Under the pieces are notes generated by a model that was not told the origin of the DNA, ran no database searches, and saw only the letters and a list, made by a program, of their open reading frames with translations. 64,000 nucleotides of DNA from Vicugna pacos. Taxonomy: Eukaryota; Chordata; Mammalia; Artiodactyla; Camelidae. The stretch covers positions 21,886,428 to 21,950,427 of the forward strand of contig NW_027328742.1 of assembly GCF_048564905.1 (NCBI RefSeq), given 5' to 3'. A program made the position numbers and the translations under genes. This document shows, in pieces, positions 47,324 through 58,157 of this stretch (positions are counted from its first letter, which is position 1; every line of letters begins with the position of its first letter).

Positions 47324-49683
47324 AGGAGGAGGAGGAGGTGGAGGAGGAGGAGGTGGAGGAGGATGTGGTGGAGGAGGAGGTGGTGGAGTAGAATGTGGTG
47401 GGGGAGGAGGAGGAGGTGGACGACGAGGAGGAGGTGGAGAACGAGGAGGTGGAGGAGGAGGAGGAGGAGGTGGAGGAGGATGTGGGGGAGGAGGAGGTGG
47501 AAGAGGCGGAGGAGGAGGAGGCGGAGGAGGAGGATGTGGCGGAGGAGGAGGAGGAGGTGGCGGAGGAGGAGGAGGTGAAGGAGGAGGTGGAGGTGGAGTA
47601 CGAGATGGAGGACGAGGTGGAGGTGGAGGTGGTGGTGGTGGTGGTGGTGGAGGTGGAGGAGGAGGTGGAGGATTATTACAATAATCCTCAAGATTCTGTC
47701 TAATTTCCAAAATAATATTTAATTAATGTTACTTCATACGCAACTGTTAAGAAAGAAAGTAATTGCTGCCAGTCTTCCAGATACCCTGCAATGAATTCAA
47801 GAGTTGAATTATGGAGAATTAACTGGATAAATCAAGTTATAAGAAGATTTACCAGTGGTGCAGCATTTAGCCTCTAATGAAAAGAGCCAGAATCACTCTT
47901 TCGATGGAATCTCAAAGTACGCTCAGTTCTTTCCTGGTTTCTAGGACCAGGAAGAGCAGTACTACCTTTCTCTACCTAAAAAGGAATTTGGAGGAGGTGG
48001 AGGAGGAGGAGGTGAAGGTGGAGGAGGAGGTGGAGGAGGAGTAGGTGGAGGAGGAGGTGGTGGAGGAGTAGGTGGAGGAGGAGGTGGTGGAGGAGGAGGT
48101 GGTGGAGTAGAATGTGGTGGAGGAGGAGGAGGAGGTGGACGAGGAGGAGGAGGTGGACGAGGAGGAGGAGGTGGAGGAGGAGGAGGAGGAGGTGGAGGAA
48201 GAGGAGGAGGAGGTGGAGGAAGATTATTAATATAATCCTCAAGATTCTGTCTAATTTCCAATATAATATTTAATTAAAGCTACTTCATATGCAACTGTTA
48301 ACAAAGAAAGTAATTACTGCCAGTCTTCCATATAGCCTGCAATGAATTCAAGAGTTGAATTATGGAGAATTAACTGGATAAATCAAGCTGGAAGTAGATT
48401 TACCAGTGGTGCCGCATTTAGCCTCTAATGAAAAGAACCAGAAGCAGTCTTTCGATGGAATCTGAAAGTACGCTCAGTTCTTTCCTGGTTTCAAGGACCC
48501 GGAAGAGCAGTACTACCTTTCTCTACATAAAAAGGAATGTGGAGGAGTAGGAGGATGTGGAGGAAGAGGAGGAGGTGGAGGAGCCGGAGGAGGAGGAGGC
48601 GGAGGAGGAGGAGGTGGCAGAGGAGGAGGAGGAGGTGGCGGAGGAGGAGGATGAGGAGGTGGAGGAGGAGGAGGTGGAGGAGGAGGAGGTGGAGGAGGAG
48701 GAGGTGGAGGTGGAGGAGTATTATTACAATAATCCTCAAGATACTGTCCAATTTCCAAAATAATATTTAATTAAAGTTACTTTATACGCAACTGTTAAGA
48801 AAGAAAGTAATTGCTGCCAGTCTTCCAGATAGCCTGCAATGAATTCAAGAGTTGAATTATGGAGAATTAACTGGATAAATCAAGTTATAAGCAGATTTAT
48901 CAGTGGTACAGCATTTAGCCTCTAATGAAAAGAGCCAGAATCACTCTTTCGATGGAATCTCAAAGTACGCTCAGTTCTTTCCTGGTTTCTAGGACCAGGA
49001 AGAGCAGTACTACCTTTCTCTACTTAAAAAGGAATGTGGAGGAGGTGGAGGAGGAGGAGGTGAAGTTGGAGGTGGAGGAGGAGGAGGTGGAGGAGGAGTA
49101 GGTGGAAGAGGAGTTGGAGGAGGAGGTGGTGGAGTAGAATGTGGTTGAGGAGGAGGAGGAAGAGGAGGAGGTGGAGGAGGAGGTGGAGGAGGAGGAGGAG
49201 GTGGAGGAGGAGGAGGTGGAGGAGAAGGAGGAGGTGGAGGAGGAGGTGGAGGAGGAGGAAGTTGATGTGGAGGAGGAGGAGGTGGAGGAGTTGGAGAAGG
49301 AGGAGGCTGTGGAGGAGGAGGTGGAGGAGGAGGAGGTGGAGGACGAGGAGGAGGTGGAGGAGGATTATTACAATAATCCTCAAGATTCTGTCTAATTTCC
49401 AAAATAATATTTAATTAAAGCTACTTCATACGCAACTGTTAACAAAGAAAGTAATTGCTGCCAGTCTTCCAGATAGGCTGCAATGAATTCAAGAGTTGAA
49501 TTATGGATAATTAACTGGATAAATCAAGCTGGAAGTAGATTTACCAGTGGTGCCGCATTTAGCCTCTAATGAAAAGAGCCAGAAGCAGTCTTTCGATGGA
49601 ATCTCAAAGTACGCTCAGTTCTTTCCTGGTTTCTAGGACCAAGAAGAGCAGTACTACCTTTCCCTACCTAAAAAGGAATGTGG

Positions 49684-50541
49684 AGGAGTAGGAGGAGGTG
49701 GAGGTGGAGGAGTAGGAGGAGGTGTAGGAGGAGGAGGTGGAGGAGGAGGAAGATGTGGAGGAGGAGGATGTGGAGGAGGAGAATGTGGTGGAGGAGGAGG
49801 AGGATGTGGATGTTGAGGAGGAGGAGGATGTGGATGTGGAGGAGGAGGAGGAGGAGGATGTGGAGGAGGAGGAGGAGGATGTGGAGGAGGATGTGGAGGA
49901 GGAGGAGGATGTGGAGAAGAATGTTGCGGAGGAGGTGGAGGAGGAGGAGGTGGAGGAGGAGGAGGTGGAGGAGGAGGTGGAGGAGGAGGAGGAGGTGGAG
50001 GAGGAGGAGGAGGTGGAGGAGGAGGAGGTGGAGGAGGAGGAGGTGGAGGAGGAGGAGGAGGAGGAGGAGGTGAAGGAGGATGTGGAGGAGGAGGAGGAGG
50101 TGGAGGAGGATTAGGTGGAGGAGGAGGAGGTGGAGGAGGTGGAGGTGGAGGAGGAGGAGGAGGTGAAGGAGGATGTGGAGGAGGAGGAGGTGGAGGAGGA
50201 GGAGGTGGAGGAGGTGGAGGAGGAGGAGGAGGTGGAGCAGGAGGAGGAGGTGGAGGAGGAGGAGGTGGCGGAGGAGGCGTACGAGGAGGAGGAGGAGGAG
50301 GTGGTGGTGGTGGAGGAGGAGGAGGTGGAGGTGAAGGTGGAGGAGGTGGTGGTGGTGGAGGAGGAGGAGGTGGAGGTGAAGTTGGAGGAGGTGGAGGTGA
50401 AGGTGGAGTAGGTGGAGGAGGAGGTGGAGGAGGAGGAGGTGGAGGAGAATGTGGTGGAGGAAGAGGAGGTGGATGAGGTGGAGGAGGAGGAGGCTGTGGA
50501 GGAGGTGGAGGAGGAGGAGGTGGTGGAGGAGGTGGAGGAGG
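49684..50541 (+). repeat. longest (GGA/GGT)n block
   Basis: At 858 bases this is the longest polypurine block. It contains internal near-duplications, for example two segments with 'ggaggtgaaggaggatgtgg' near 50068 and 50160, and (GGT) runs near 50300 and 50350. It illustrates how block growth happens by local slippage or unequal exchange. Confidence 0.85.
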
Positions 50542-50861
50542 ATTATTACTATAATCCTCAAGATTCTGTCTAATTTCCAAAATAATATTTAATTAAAGGT
50601 ACTTCATACGCATCTGTTAACAAAGAACGTAATTGCTGCCAGTCTTCCAGATAGTCTGCAATGAATTCAAGAGTTGAATTATGGAGAATTAACTGGATAA
50701 ATCAAGCTCGAAATAGATTTACCAGTGGTGCAGCATTTAGCCTCTAATGAAAAGAGCCAGAAGCAGTCTTTTGATGGAATCTGAAAGTACGCTCACTTCT
50801 TTCCTGGTTTCTAGGACCAGGAAGAGCAGTACTAACTTTCTCTACCTAAAAAGGAATGTGG

Positions 50862-51239
50862 AGGAGGTGGAGGAGGAGGAGAAGGTGAGGTGGTGGAGGA
50901 GGAGGAGGTGGTGGAGGAGGAGGAGGTGGAGGTGAAGGTGGAGGAGGAGGTTGAGGACGAGGAGGTGGAGTACTAGTAGGTGGAGGAGGAGGTGGAGAAG
51001 GAGGAGGTGGAGAAGGAGTAGGTGGTGGAGGAGGAATATGTGGAGGAGGAGGAGGATGTGGAGGAGAAGGAGGTGGAGGAGGAGGAGGATGTGGAGGAGG
51101 AAGATGTGGAGGAGGAGGAGGATATGGAGGAGAAGGATGTGGAGGAAGAGAATGTGGAGGAGGAGGTGGAGGAGGAGGTGGAGTAGGAGGAGGAGAAGGA
51201 GGTGGAAGAGAAGGAGGTGGAGGAGGTGGAGGAGGAGGA
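50862..51239 (+). repeat. last (GGA)n block before the NUMT
   Basis: A polypurine block following the last full spacer, with more GAA and GTA interruptions than earlier blocks. It ends in a mitochondrial DNA copy and not in the usual spacer. Confidence 0.85.
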
Positions 51240-51430
<191 letters not shown>

Positions 51431-52026
51431 GGAGGGTAGGAGGAGGTGGAGGAGGAGGAGGATCTGAAGGAGGAGGAGGTGGAGGAGGTGGAGGTGGAGG
51501 AGGTGGAGGTGGAGGAGGAGGTGGGGGATGGGGAGGAGGAGGTGGGGGAGGGGGAGGAGGAGGTGGGGGAGGAGGAGGTGGAGGAGGAGTTGGAGGAGGA
51601 GGTGGAAGATGTGGAGGAGGAGAAGGAGGTGGAGGAGGAGGATGTGGAGGAGGAGGAGGTGGAGGAGGAGGAGGTGGAGGAGGAGGAGGTGGAGGAGGAG
51701 GAGGTGGAGGAGGAGGAGGAGGAGGATGTGGAGGAGGAGGAGGATGTGGAGGAGGAAGAGGAGGAGGATGTGGAGGAGAAGGAAGAGGTGGAGGAGGAGG
51801 AGATGGAGAAGGAGGTGGTGGAGGAGGTGGAGGAGGAGGAAGTGGAGGAGGAGGAGGAAGTGGAGGAGGAAGTGGAGGAGGAGGAGGAAGTGGAGGAGGA
51901 TTTGGTGGAGGAGGAGGATTTGGTGGAGGAGGAGGAGGTGAAGGAGGAGGAGGTGGAGAAGGAGAAGGAGGAGGAGGTGGAGAAGGAGGAGGAGGAGGTG
52001 AAGGAGGAGGAGCTGGAGGTGGAGGT
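51431..52026 (+). repeat. terminal (GGA/GGT)n block
   Basis: A 596-base polypurine block with GGG-rich units near 51520-51570 ('gtgggggatggggagg') and GAA-containing units towards the end. No spacer follows; the array stops at 'ggtggaggttcaacag'. Confidence 0.9.
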
Positions 52027-52029
52027 TCA

Positions 52030-52225
52030 ACAGTTTGTTGCCCTGTATGTGATCTCTATGGAAACTAGGCCTGTTCCTTGAACTTTTGCTATAAACCACC
52101 CCCTGCCCACACCTCCCCTCCTCAGCAGGCTCACAGTCTTGGAAGTATTAGCCCACATGACTCCTTTGTCCAACAAAGAAATAAAGCTGCCTCTTCTACT
52201 TCATCCAAAACTCTGTCCTCCAGTC
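52030..52225 (+). mobile_element. ERV-type LTR fossil fragment
   Basis: The order 'ttttgctataaaccaccccc', 'cacagtcttggaagtatta', 'gcccacatgactcc', 'gaaataaagctgcctcttct', 'acttcatccaaaactctgtc' resembles the 3' half of a class I ERV LTR (TATA-like box, R with AATAAA signal, U5). Only this part is recognised, and the polypurine array abuts its left side. It is an old partial copy, with no internal region seen. Confidence 0.5.
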
Positions 52226-52891
52226 TCAATTCAGTAAGCTTAATAAGGAGGCTGTGTTTTGGCAACTGGTTCATGTATCAGTTTTATGACTTTCCAGGCC
52301 ATTACCTTATCTAGGTTGCTTTCTGCTCAGTGCCAGCCTCATTGTATTAAATGAAGGTAATAGTGCCTACCTCCGAGGGTTACTATGAGGATATAATACA
52401 AGTCAAGTGCTTAGATTAGCCCCCGGCAGGTACAAAGGTGAATTCTTAGGCTCCATGAGTTACTGTGTAATTTCTGTCTTCTAGGAGCTGACGGCAAGAG
52501 ACACTGAAATGGACATGCTTCTACGATACATACAGTCAACAAAACAAGAACAACATAAAACAAAAACAAAATTAGATGATGGATATTTTATGGCTTTTCT
52601 TTTTATAGGTTCTACTTGTTTGTAAAATTAAGTGTCAGCTCTTTAGCTTGGCATCAAAGTCCATCACAATCTGATGCCAACGTTTCTATACACGTAACAC
52701 ATTCTTCCCCACTGACTAAATAACCTATACTCAGACCAAACCAGGCCATTAACTGTGGGCTCAGTGGACTCTACATCTAATCTCTACAAATCTATTCATG
52801 ATATTTATTTAATCTGTATATAAAATACTTTTCATTCACATTTATTGGTAAATATCTTCTCATCTTTTACCAACCAGGCCAGACGACTTTC
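52226..52891 (+). other. non-coding, with MIR-like and L2-like pieces
   Basis: At 52300-52450 'aaggtaatagtgcctacctc' and 'gggttactatgaggatataa' match MIR. At 52640-52780 'tcagctctttagcttggca', 'catcaaagtccatcacaatc' and 'gatgccaacg' match the L2 phrase 'ttagcctggcattcaaagccctccacaa'. No gene is seen. Confidence 0.65.
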
Positions 52892-54031
52892 TCCACAAAG
52901 ACTTTTTTTTTTATTGATTTGTAATCATTTTACAGTTTTGTGTCAAATTCCAGTGTAGAGCACAATTTTTCAGTTATACATGAACATACGTATATTCATT
53001 GTCACATTTTTTCTCTGTGAGCTACCATAAAATCTTGTGTGTATTTCCCTGTGCTATACAGTATAACCTTGTTTATCTATTCTACAATTTTAAAATCCTG
53101 TCTATCCCTTCCCACCCTCCACCTCCTTGGCAACCACAAATTTGTATTCTATGTCCAGGAGTCTGTTTCTGTTTTGTATTTATGCTTTGTTTGTTGGTTT
53201 GTTTGTTTGTTTGTTTTAGATTCCACATATGAGTGACCTCTTATGGTATTTTTCTATCTCTTTCTGGTTTATTTCACTTAGAATGACATTCTCCAGGAGC
53301 ATCCATGTTGCTGCAAATGGCATTATGTTGTCAGTTTTTATGGCTGAGTAGTATTCCATTGTATACCACTTCTTCTTTATCCAGTCATCCGTTGATGGAC
53401 ATTTAGGCTGTCTCCATGTCTTGGCTATTGTAAATAGTGCTGCTACGAACACTGGGGTTCAGGTGTCATCCTGAAGTAGGATTCCTTCTGGATATAAGCC
53501 CAGGAACGGGATTCCTGGGTCATACGGTAAATCTATTCCTAGTCCTTTGAGGAATCTCCATACTGTTTCCACAGTGGCTGCACCAAACTGCATTCCCACT
53601 AGCAGTGTAGGAGGGTTCCCCTTTCTCCACAGCCTCTCCAGCATCTGTCATTTGTGGATTTTTGAATGATGGTCATTCTGACTGGCGTGAGGTGATACCT
53701 CATTGTAGTTTTGATTTGCATTTCTCTCATAATTAGTGATAGTGAGCATTTTTTCATGTGCCTATTGATCATTTGTATCTCTTCCTTGGAGAATTGCTTG
53801 TTTAGGTTGTTTGCCCAATTTTGGATTGGGTTGTTTGGTTGTTTCTTATTAAGTCGTATGAGCTGCTTATATATTCTGGAGATCAAGCCTTTGTCAGTTT
53901 CATCTGCAAAAATTTTTTCCCATTCCATAGGTTGTCTTTTTGTTTTACTTATAGTTTCCTTTGCTGTGCAGAAGCTTGTAAGTTTAATTAGGTTCCACTT
54001 GTTTGTTTTTTTTTTTTTCCACAAAGACTTT
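52892..54031 (-). mobile_element. 5'-truncated L1 with 14-base target-site duplication
   Basis: The direct repeat 'tccacaaagacttt' is present at 52892-52905 and 54018-54031. Between them is L1 in antisense: the poly(A) side is the T run at 52903-52911, then the 3' UTR, then the end of ORF2. On the minus strand, pieces of the ORF2 C-terminal region are readable, including '[18 protein letters not shown]' (before 53600) and 'ETVWRFLKGLGIDLPYDP' (before 53540), in two frames, so the copy carries at least one frameshift and a stop. Reverse transcriptase and endonuclease are absent through truncation. Low divergence and an intact duplication suggest a fairly recent, lineage-specific insertion. Confidence 0.95.
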
Positions 54032-54774
54032 CTTTAAAGCCCCAGCAGACAGAATGTATCTACCCTTTCTGTAGCATTAACACTTTTTGCCTCCATTATC
54101 ATATTTATCATATATGCTCTTGGGTTAGAGTTATTTTGTGAAGCCCACGAGGTTTCAAGTACCTGCATAGACAGAAATTGCTCCTTATTGGTCTTTACAC
54201 CCTCCTTGGACTGGGCTCCACCACCACCATCTTCACAATACACACAGTGCAGGCTACCGTGCCTTATACACTGCAGGCATTTGACAAATATGAGTGGGGT
54301 CTGTGAATTGCTGGGATGTAGGAAAGTATAAGTGGAATGGAGATGGGGAAGAATTCCTTATCTTGACCAAATGGGGAAAGGAAAAGCGGGTGGCTATAAC
54401 CCAGGGGCAGCAACCGCTTATTAAAATTAGATCTTCACTGTCAGAACAAATTCTCACACGTGCTTGGTATTAGGTATCTTTCAGGGGCTGGCTACTTTCA
54501 CACCCCCTTCTAAGAAAGCTGCCTCCCCTTCAGCCCCTGATGAAGTGGTGGATGAGTCAACTATATTTGTTCTGCCGTAGTCCACCCTCCAGCCTGGGTT
54601 AATTGGATCAGGGCAGCCAATTCACAGGAAGCCTGGTTACGTGTAGCCTCACATAACAAGATGAGTTCAGTCAATGGCTCTTCCACTGAGAATGTCAGAT
54701 TGGGACTTGGAGCAAGTATTCAACCAGGAGCTATAAACACCAGAGTTTCTGTCACAATAAAAACAACATAGCTA
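54032..54774. other. non-coding stretch, no gene seen
   Basis: Mixed composition with no recognisable exon or repeat. Open frames at 54034-54243 and 54254-54457 on the minus strand show no family resemblance. Confidence 0.4.
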
Positions 54775-54980
54775 TATTTATCCAGCATGTACTGTGTGCC
54801 ATGACTAGGCTGTGTATTTAAGGACAGTATCTTACTTACTCCTCACAGTATTCCGTGAGTTCAAAGCCATTATTAGCTCCCTTTTATACATGAGGAAACG
54901 ACACAGAGAAGTTACATGATAAATCAGGAGTCAAACTCGAGCAATCTTTCTCTAGAGTCTGTTCCCCAACCTCTGTGCTG
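54775..54980 (+). repeat. MIR SINE
   Basis: 'ccagcatgtactgtgtgcca', 'cttacttactcctcacagta', 'ttccgtgagttcaaagccat', 'tacatgaggaaacgacacag', 'agaagttacatgataaatca' follow the MIR consensus from 5' to 3'. Confidence 0.88.
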
Positions 54981-56578
54981 ACATATTTGTTTCCCCAGGA
55001 CGGGGCAGGGTGGGACAAAATGTCCTGAAGACCCAGAGATGGGGCACCCCTTTGAAGGTCATGGACAAGACAAGGAGTAAGTGGAGGAAGGCAGTCTACG
55101 GAGGAAAACCAAGCAAGCAGGGTGGGAGGAGGGTCAAAGAGAATGTAAATAAAAGATGATGAAGTCACAGATAGACCTCATTTCCCGGCAGCTGTAAAAT
55201 TCCCAGGGGCTTGGCAATATTGTGTTTCCTGCCATAGGATTTTGTAACCCGGCTGCTTATGATAAACTGACTTGTGTGTGACCTAAATCGAGGGGAACTT
55301 TGCAGTGACAAGAACTCGTGTGCACGTGCTCAAATCCTGTGTGTTCCCGCATTGAAACACAGTTAGTTGTGGACTCAGAAGTCACAGTTATTGCCCGGCC
55401 CCCAGCTCAGCTCTACTCCAACTCTGCAGGCCCTCCAGCTCAGGAAATAATTCCTTACTCAGAGTCAGAGGACGTGGTTGGAGTTCCATCTCTGCCGTCT
55501 TATTACCTGCGTGACCTTGAACTGGTCCTTGATGTCTTTGAACCTCAACAGGTTCATTTAGCAAGTGTGCGGGGGAGGGGACAGCTAATAACAAAACATT
55601 TGCCCTACCTCCTGCCTCTAGCCAAGAATCGTGACTGCAGCTTCACTAAGACAGAGTAGGTGAAGAGGCTGTGCAAATATGGAACTTTTTTTTTAAGCTT
55701 AGCGTTCCTTAGGGCTTGGGTGTAAATTATGGCTTTTATCAGTGGTGCTGGGCTAGTCAGTAAAGGAACACAGTAATGTTATCACCATCGCATTTCCCTT
55801 ACTCGTGTCTCTGTTTACAAAGTCACAGTTATTGCCAGAAAATACTCACATTCCTTTGTTCTCATTGAGTCAACTCTGGAAGCACCAGTCTCTTTATCAG
55901 TAAGATGATCTGTTTTTCCTCTGCTCTTTTATTCATGAGCAGAAACACCCTCCTGGGCTGGCTCTCCATGGGCTTGGCTCTCCATAGTCTTCCTCTGTTT
56001 CTCTGCTTCACCAAAGCTTACCTACTCTGCCAACTTGGGCCGAAACGGCCTCCTCCCCACCTACAGTGAAGGGGTGTCTGTGACTGCTGTCTAGGGGACC
56101 CTAATTGATTGTTGGAGAGAAACTTGCCTGGCCACAAAGAGATGGGCCAGATAGATATTAGCTTGAGAACCCAGCCAACTGTGTGATTCTCTGATACAAT
56201 TAAGATCAATTGCATCTTGTAATACAAGACACAGAGGGGTTTTGAATTTAGTGTAATTTCTTTGATGGGTTTGTTTGTAAATGAATCATGTCTCCTTCAG
56301 AAGTATCATTTTGTGGGGTTTTCCCAACTTCAGAAACTTTTAGTGTCTCATCAAAACCACAAAACTCACTAAATCATAGTCTTCCTTTTGGAACTCATAC
56401 AGACATAATCCAAGTTTACTATAAATAAATTATGAGATAGTTGATGCTTGCTTTATTAAGTTTGGGAGTTGGGAGGGTCCTGAGACACAGGAGCCCTGAG
56501 GTAGGCTGGCAGATAAAACACAGGACGCTCAGTTGAGTTGAATTTGAATTTCAGGTAAATAACAAATAAACAACTAAC
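54981..56578. other. non-coding stretch with a MIR-like piece
   Basis: At 55455-55640 'agagtcagaggacgtggttg', 'gcgtgaccttgaactggtcc' and 'tttgaacctcaacaggttca' follow MIR. The rest is unassigned. The open frame at 55318-55659 overlaps the MIR and is not credible as a gene. Confidence 0.5.
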
Positions 56579-57001
56579 TGTCGATGAAGGATGTTGAGGC
56601 CATCAAGCCATCGGCCACTGTAGCTGTGCACCCAGAGGGGATTCAAGAGGGAGAAAAACAAGATACTGGTCCTAGATAGTTAAGGTACATATCAAAGGAA
56701 TGATTTCAGTGAGCCCAGATTCTTGCACCTTCCCATACATAGAAAAGCACTAAATTCATTCTCCTGAGATGTTTGTTTTCCTTTAATTAGCAGCAATGTT
56801 TTGATATTCTGACTACCCTAGTTTTGTTTTGTTTATTTTTGTTTTGTTCTGTTTATGCAAAAACTTCTATATATCCTGGCTCCTCCCTTACCTCTTCAGA
56901 CTAGTCCCTCAGAGTTATCTGAAAAGCTGTCTCCTGGGCTTAAGTCCGCTGAATAAAACATAATTCTCAACTTTTAGGCTGTGCATTTTTTCCAGTCGAC
57001 A
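56579..57001 (+). mobile_element. solitary ERV LTR fossil, about 420 bases
   Basis: The piece begins TG ('tgtcgatgaaggatgttgag') and ends CA ('tttccagtcgaca'), as LTRs do. A U3-like portion is followed by a TATA-like 'cttctatatatcctggctcc', 'ctcagagttatctgaaaagc', the polyadenylation signal in 'gctgaataaaacataattct' and a short U5. No internal region is recognised on either side, so it is probably a solo LTR of a class I-type element. The overall order is intact, suggesting an artiodactyl-lineage age and not a pan-placental one. Confidence 0.75.
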
Positions 57002-58061
57002 CAACCACTACTAAGCTTTTCCAACAGGAACGCAGAAGGAGGCTAGGTCATTCCAGGAACATGGCCTTGGGCTGCTGGAAGCCACAGAGTGTTGGTCTCT
57101 AAGTGTAGGGGTTTGAATGAAATCCTTGTGTGCCCAAAGCTCTTTGTAGTTCTTGCCTTCAAAAGTGCCTGGCACAGGAAATTGTGCTTAACAAAAATAG
57201 TCGTCCTGTTAACAAGTTAAATGTGAGCCCCAACCCTGACCTCCAACCTTGGAGCTCTAACTGAATCAAAGCCCCTGGCCTGGTGGTCAAGAAGTTCTTT
57301 CCTGCTCAGGGTCATGCTGTCAATTATGAAACTGAGTTTGGTGCTAGCAAGACAGATGTTTATTCAATGCCAGAGAGTGAAGAAGAGGAGCTCAAACTCT
57401 AAAGATAACTTCTCCATGAAGAGAGGAAAAGGGGGGGAGATTTTAAGGGGTAAGAGGCAGGTGCAACATCAGAAGCTGAAAAAAAAAAAACAGAGCTTTC
57501 CAGGAACAGATGGCATACACAGGCCCTCAGGCCCCCTTGTACATGGCACAAATTGTCCCTAGCCGAATACAAATCCCCTCTTTGGATGGGGATCTTAACA
57601 CGGTAATGAAGCAAAAGCTGCTTTCAGATGCTTCCAGATTTCATCTGCACAGGTGCATTCCTGTGGTCAAGTCACAGCTGGTTTGATGCAGTTGACCACA
57701 GTATATCTCTCAAAGCAAATATCTCTCAAAGGATAGCTGCAAAATATCTCTGCTAAATACCAGGTAGTCTTGAAACAAGCACAGAGATAAACCAAGGCAA
57801 TGAAACTGGGGACCTTTATCCTACTTTGCTTCCTATCTTGGATCTAGATGGTTAGGTCTAGTTTTGTTGCCAGCCTTTCTGGCACCCTGCAGATAAAACA
57901 CAACTGGCTTGCATAGTTAAAGACAACTTCTGCCCCCTGGGGCTTGGGTTGTATAGCATAGGGGACCATTTCTTTATTAATTCAAAATACTATAAGATCT
58001 TTCATAATCAAACTGTATTCAACCAGAATTTTTTACAACTTGTGTGTGAACAAAGGGCTTT
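57002..58061. other. non-coding, possible minus-strand LTR-like text
   Basis: No gene is seen. From about 57340 'gacagatgtttattcaatgc' and 'cagagagtgaagaagagga' could be the antisense of an LTR polyadenylation region, but the evidence is thin. A G run and an A run occur at 57433 and 57480. Confidence 0.3.
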
Positions 58062-58157
58062 TGGCAGGGGTGAGTTTAGCTCAGCAGTAGAGCATGTGCT
58101 TAGCATGTGCAAGGTCCTGGGTTCAAACCACAGTAACTCCATTTAAAAAAAAAGGAG
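58062..58157 (+). mobile_element. camelid Vic-1-type tRNA-derived SINE
   Basis: The A box lies in 'tagctcagcagtagagcatg' and the B box in 'gggttcaaaccacag', then 'taactccattt' and an A tail. It matches the element at 28187-28292 with moderate divergence. A short direct repeat 'gcttttg' lies on both sides (58056 and about 58167), a possible target-site duplication. Confidence 0.88.

Larger units (their letters stand above)
33468..50861 (+). repeat. composite macrosatellite: 25 spacers alternating with (GGA)n blocks
   Basis: Each unit is a ~318-base AT-rich spacer followed by a GGA/GGT block. A spacer begins 'attattacaataatcctcaa' and ends 'ctacctaaaaaggaatgtgg'. Spacer starts: 33468, 34079, 34978, 35580, 36254, 36769, 37502, 38284, 38850, 39788, 40519, 40971, 41644, 42420, 42986, 43939, 44670, 45404, 45954, 47004, 47672, 48223, 48720, 49364, 50542. 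The spacers are almost constant in length. The polypurine blocks between them vary from 133 bases (after the 11th) to 858 bases (after the 24th). No spacer contains a credible coding frame. I do not recognise the spacer as a known transposon, satellite or RNA gene. Confidence 0.95.

Noticed and set aside
33758-50580. Recurrent minus-strand frames starting in the spacer and continuing as a proline run, seen with nearly every spacer
   Set aside because: Their start lies in the fixed spacer text and the rest is the translated complement of GGA. The recurrence reflects the repeat, not a gene family, and the presumed start is not an ATG.
33468-50861. A CRISPR-like array, because constant and variable parts alternate
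   Set aside because: Here the constant part is ~318 bases and the variable part is low-complexity polypurine of unequal length. The genome is mammalian, and no cas-like gene is present.
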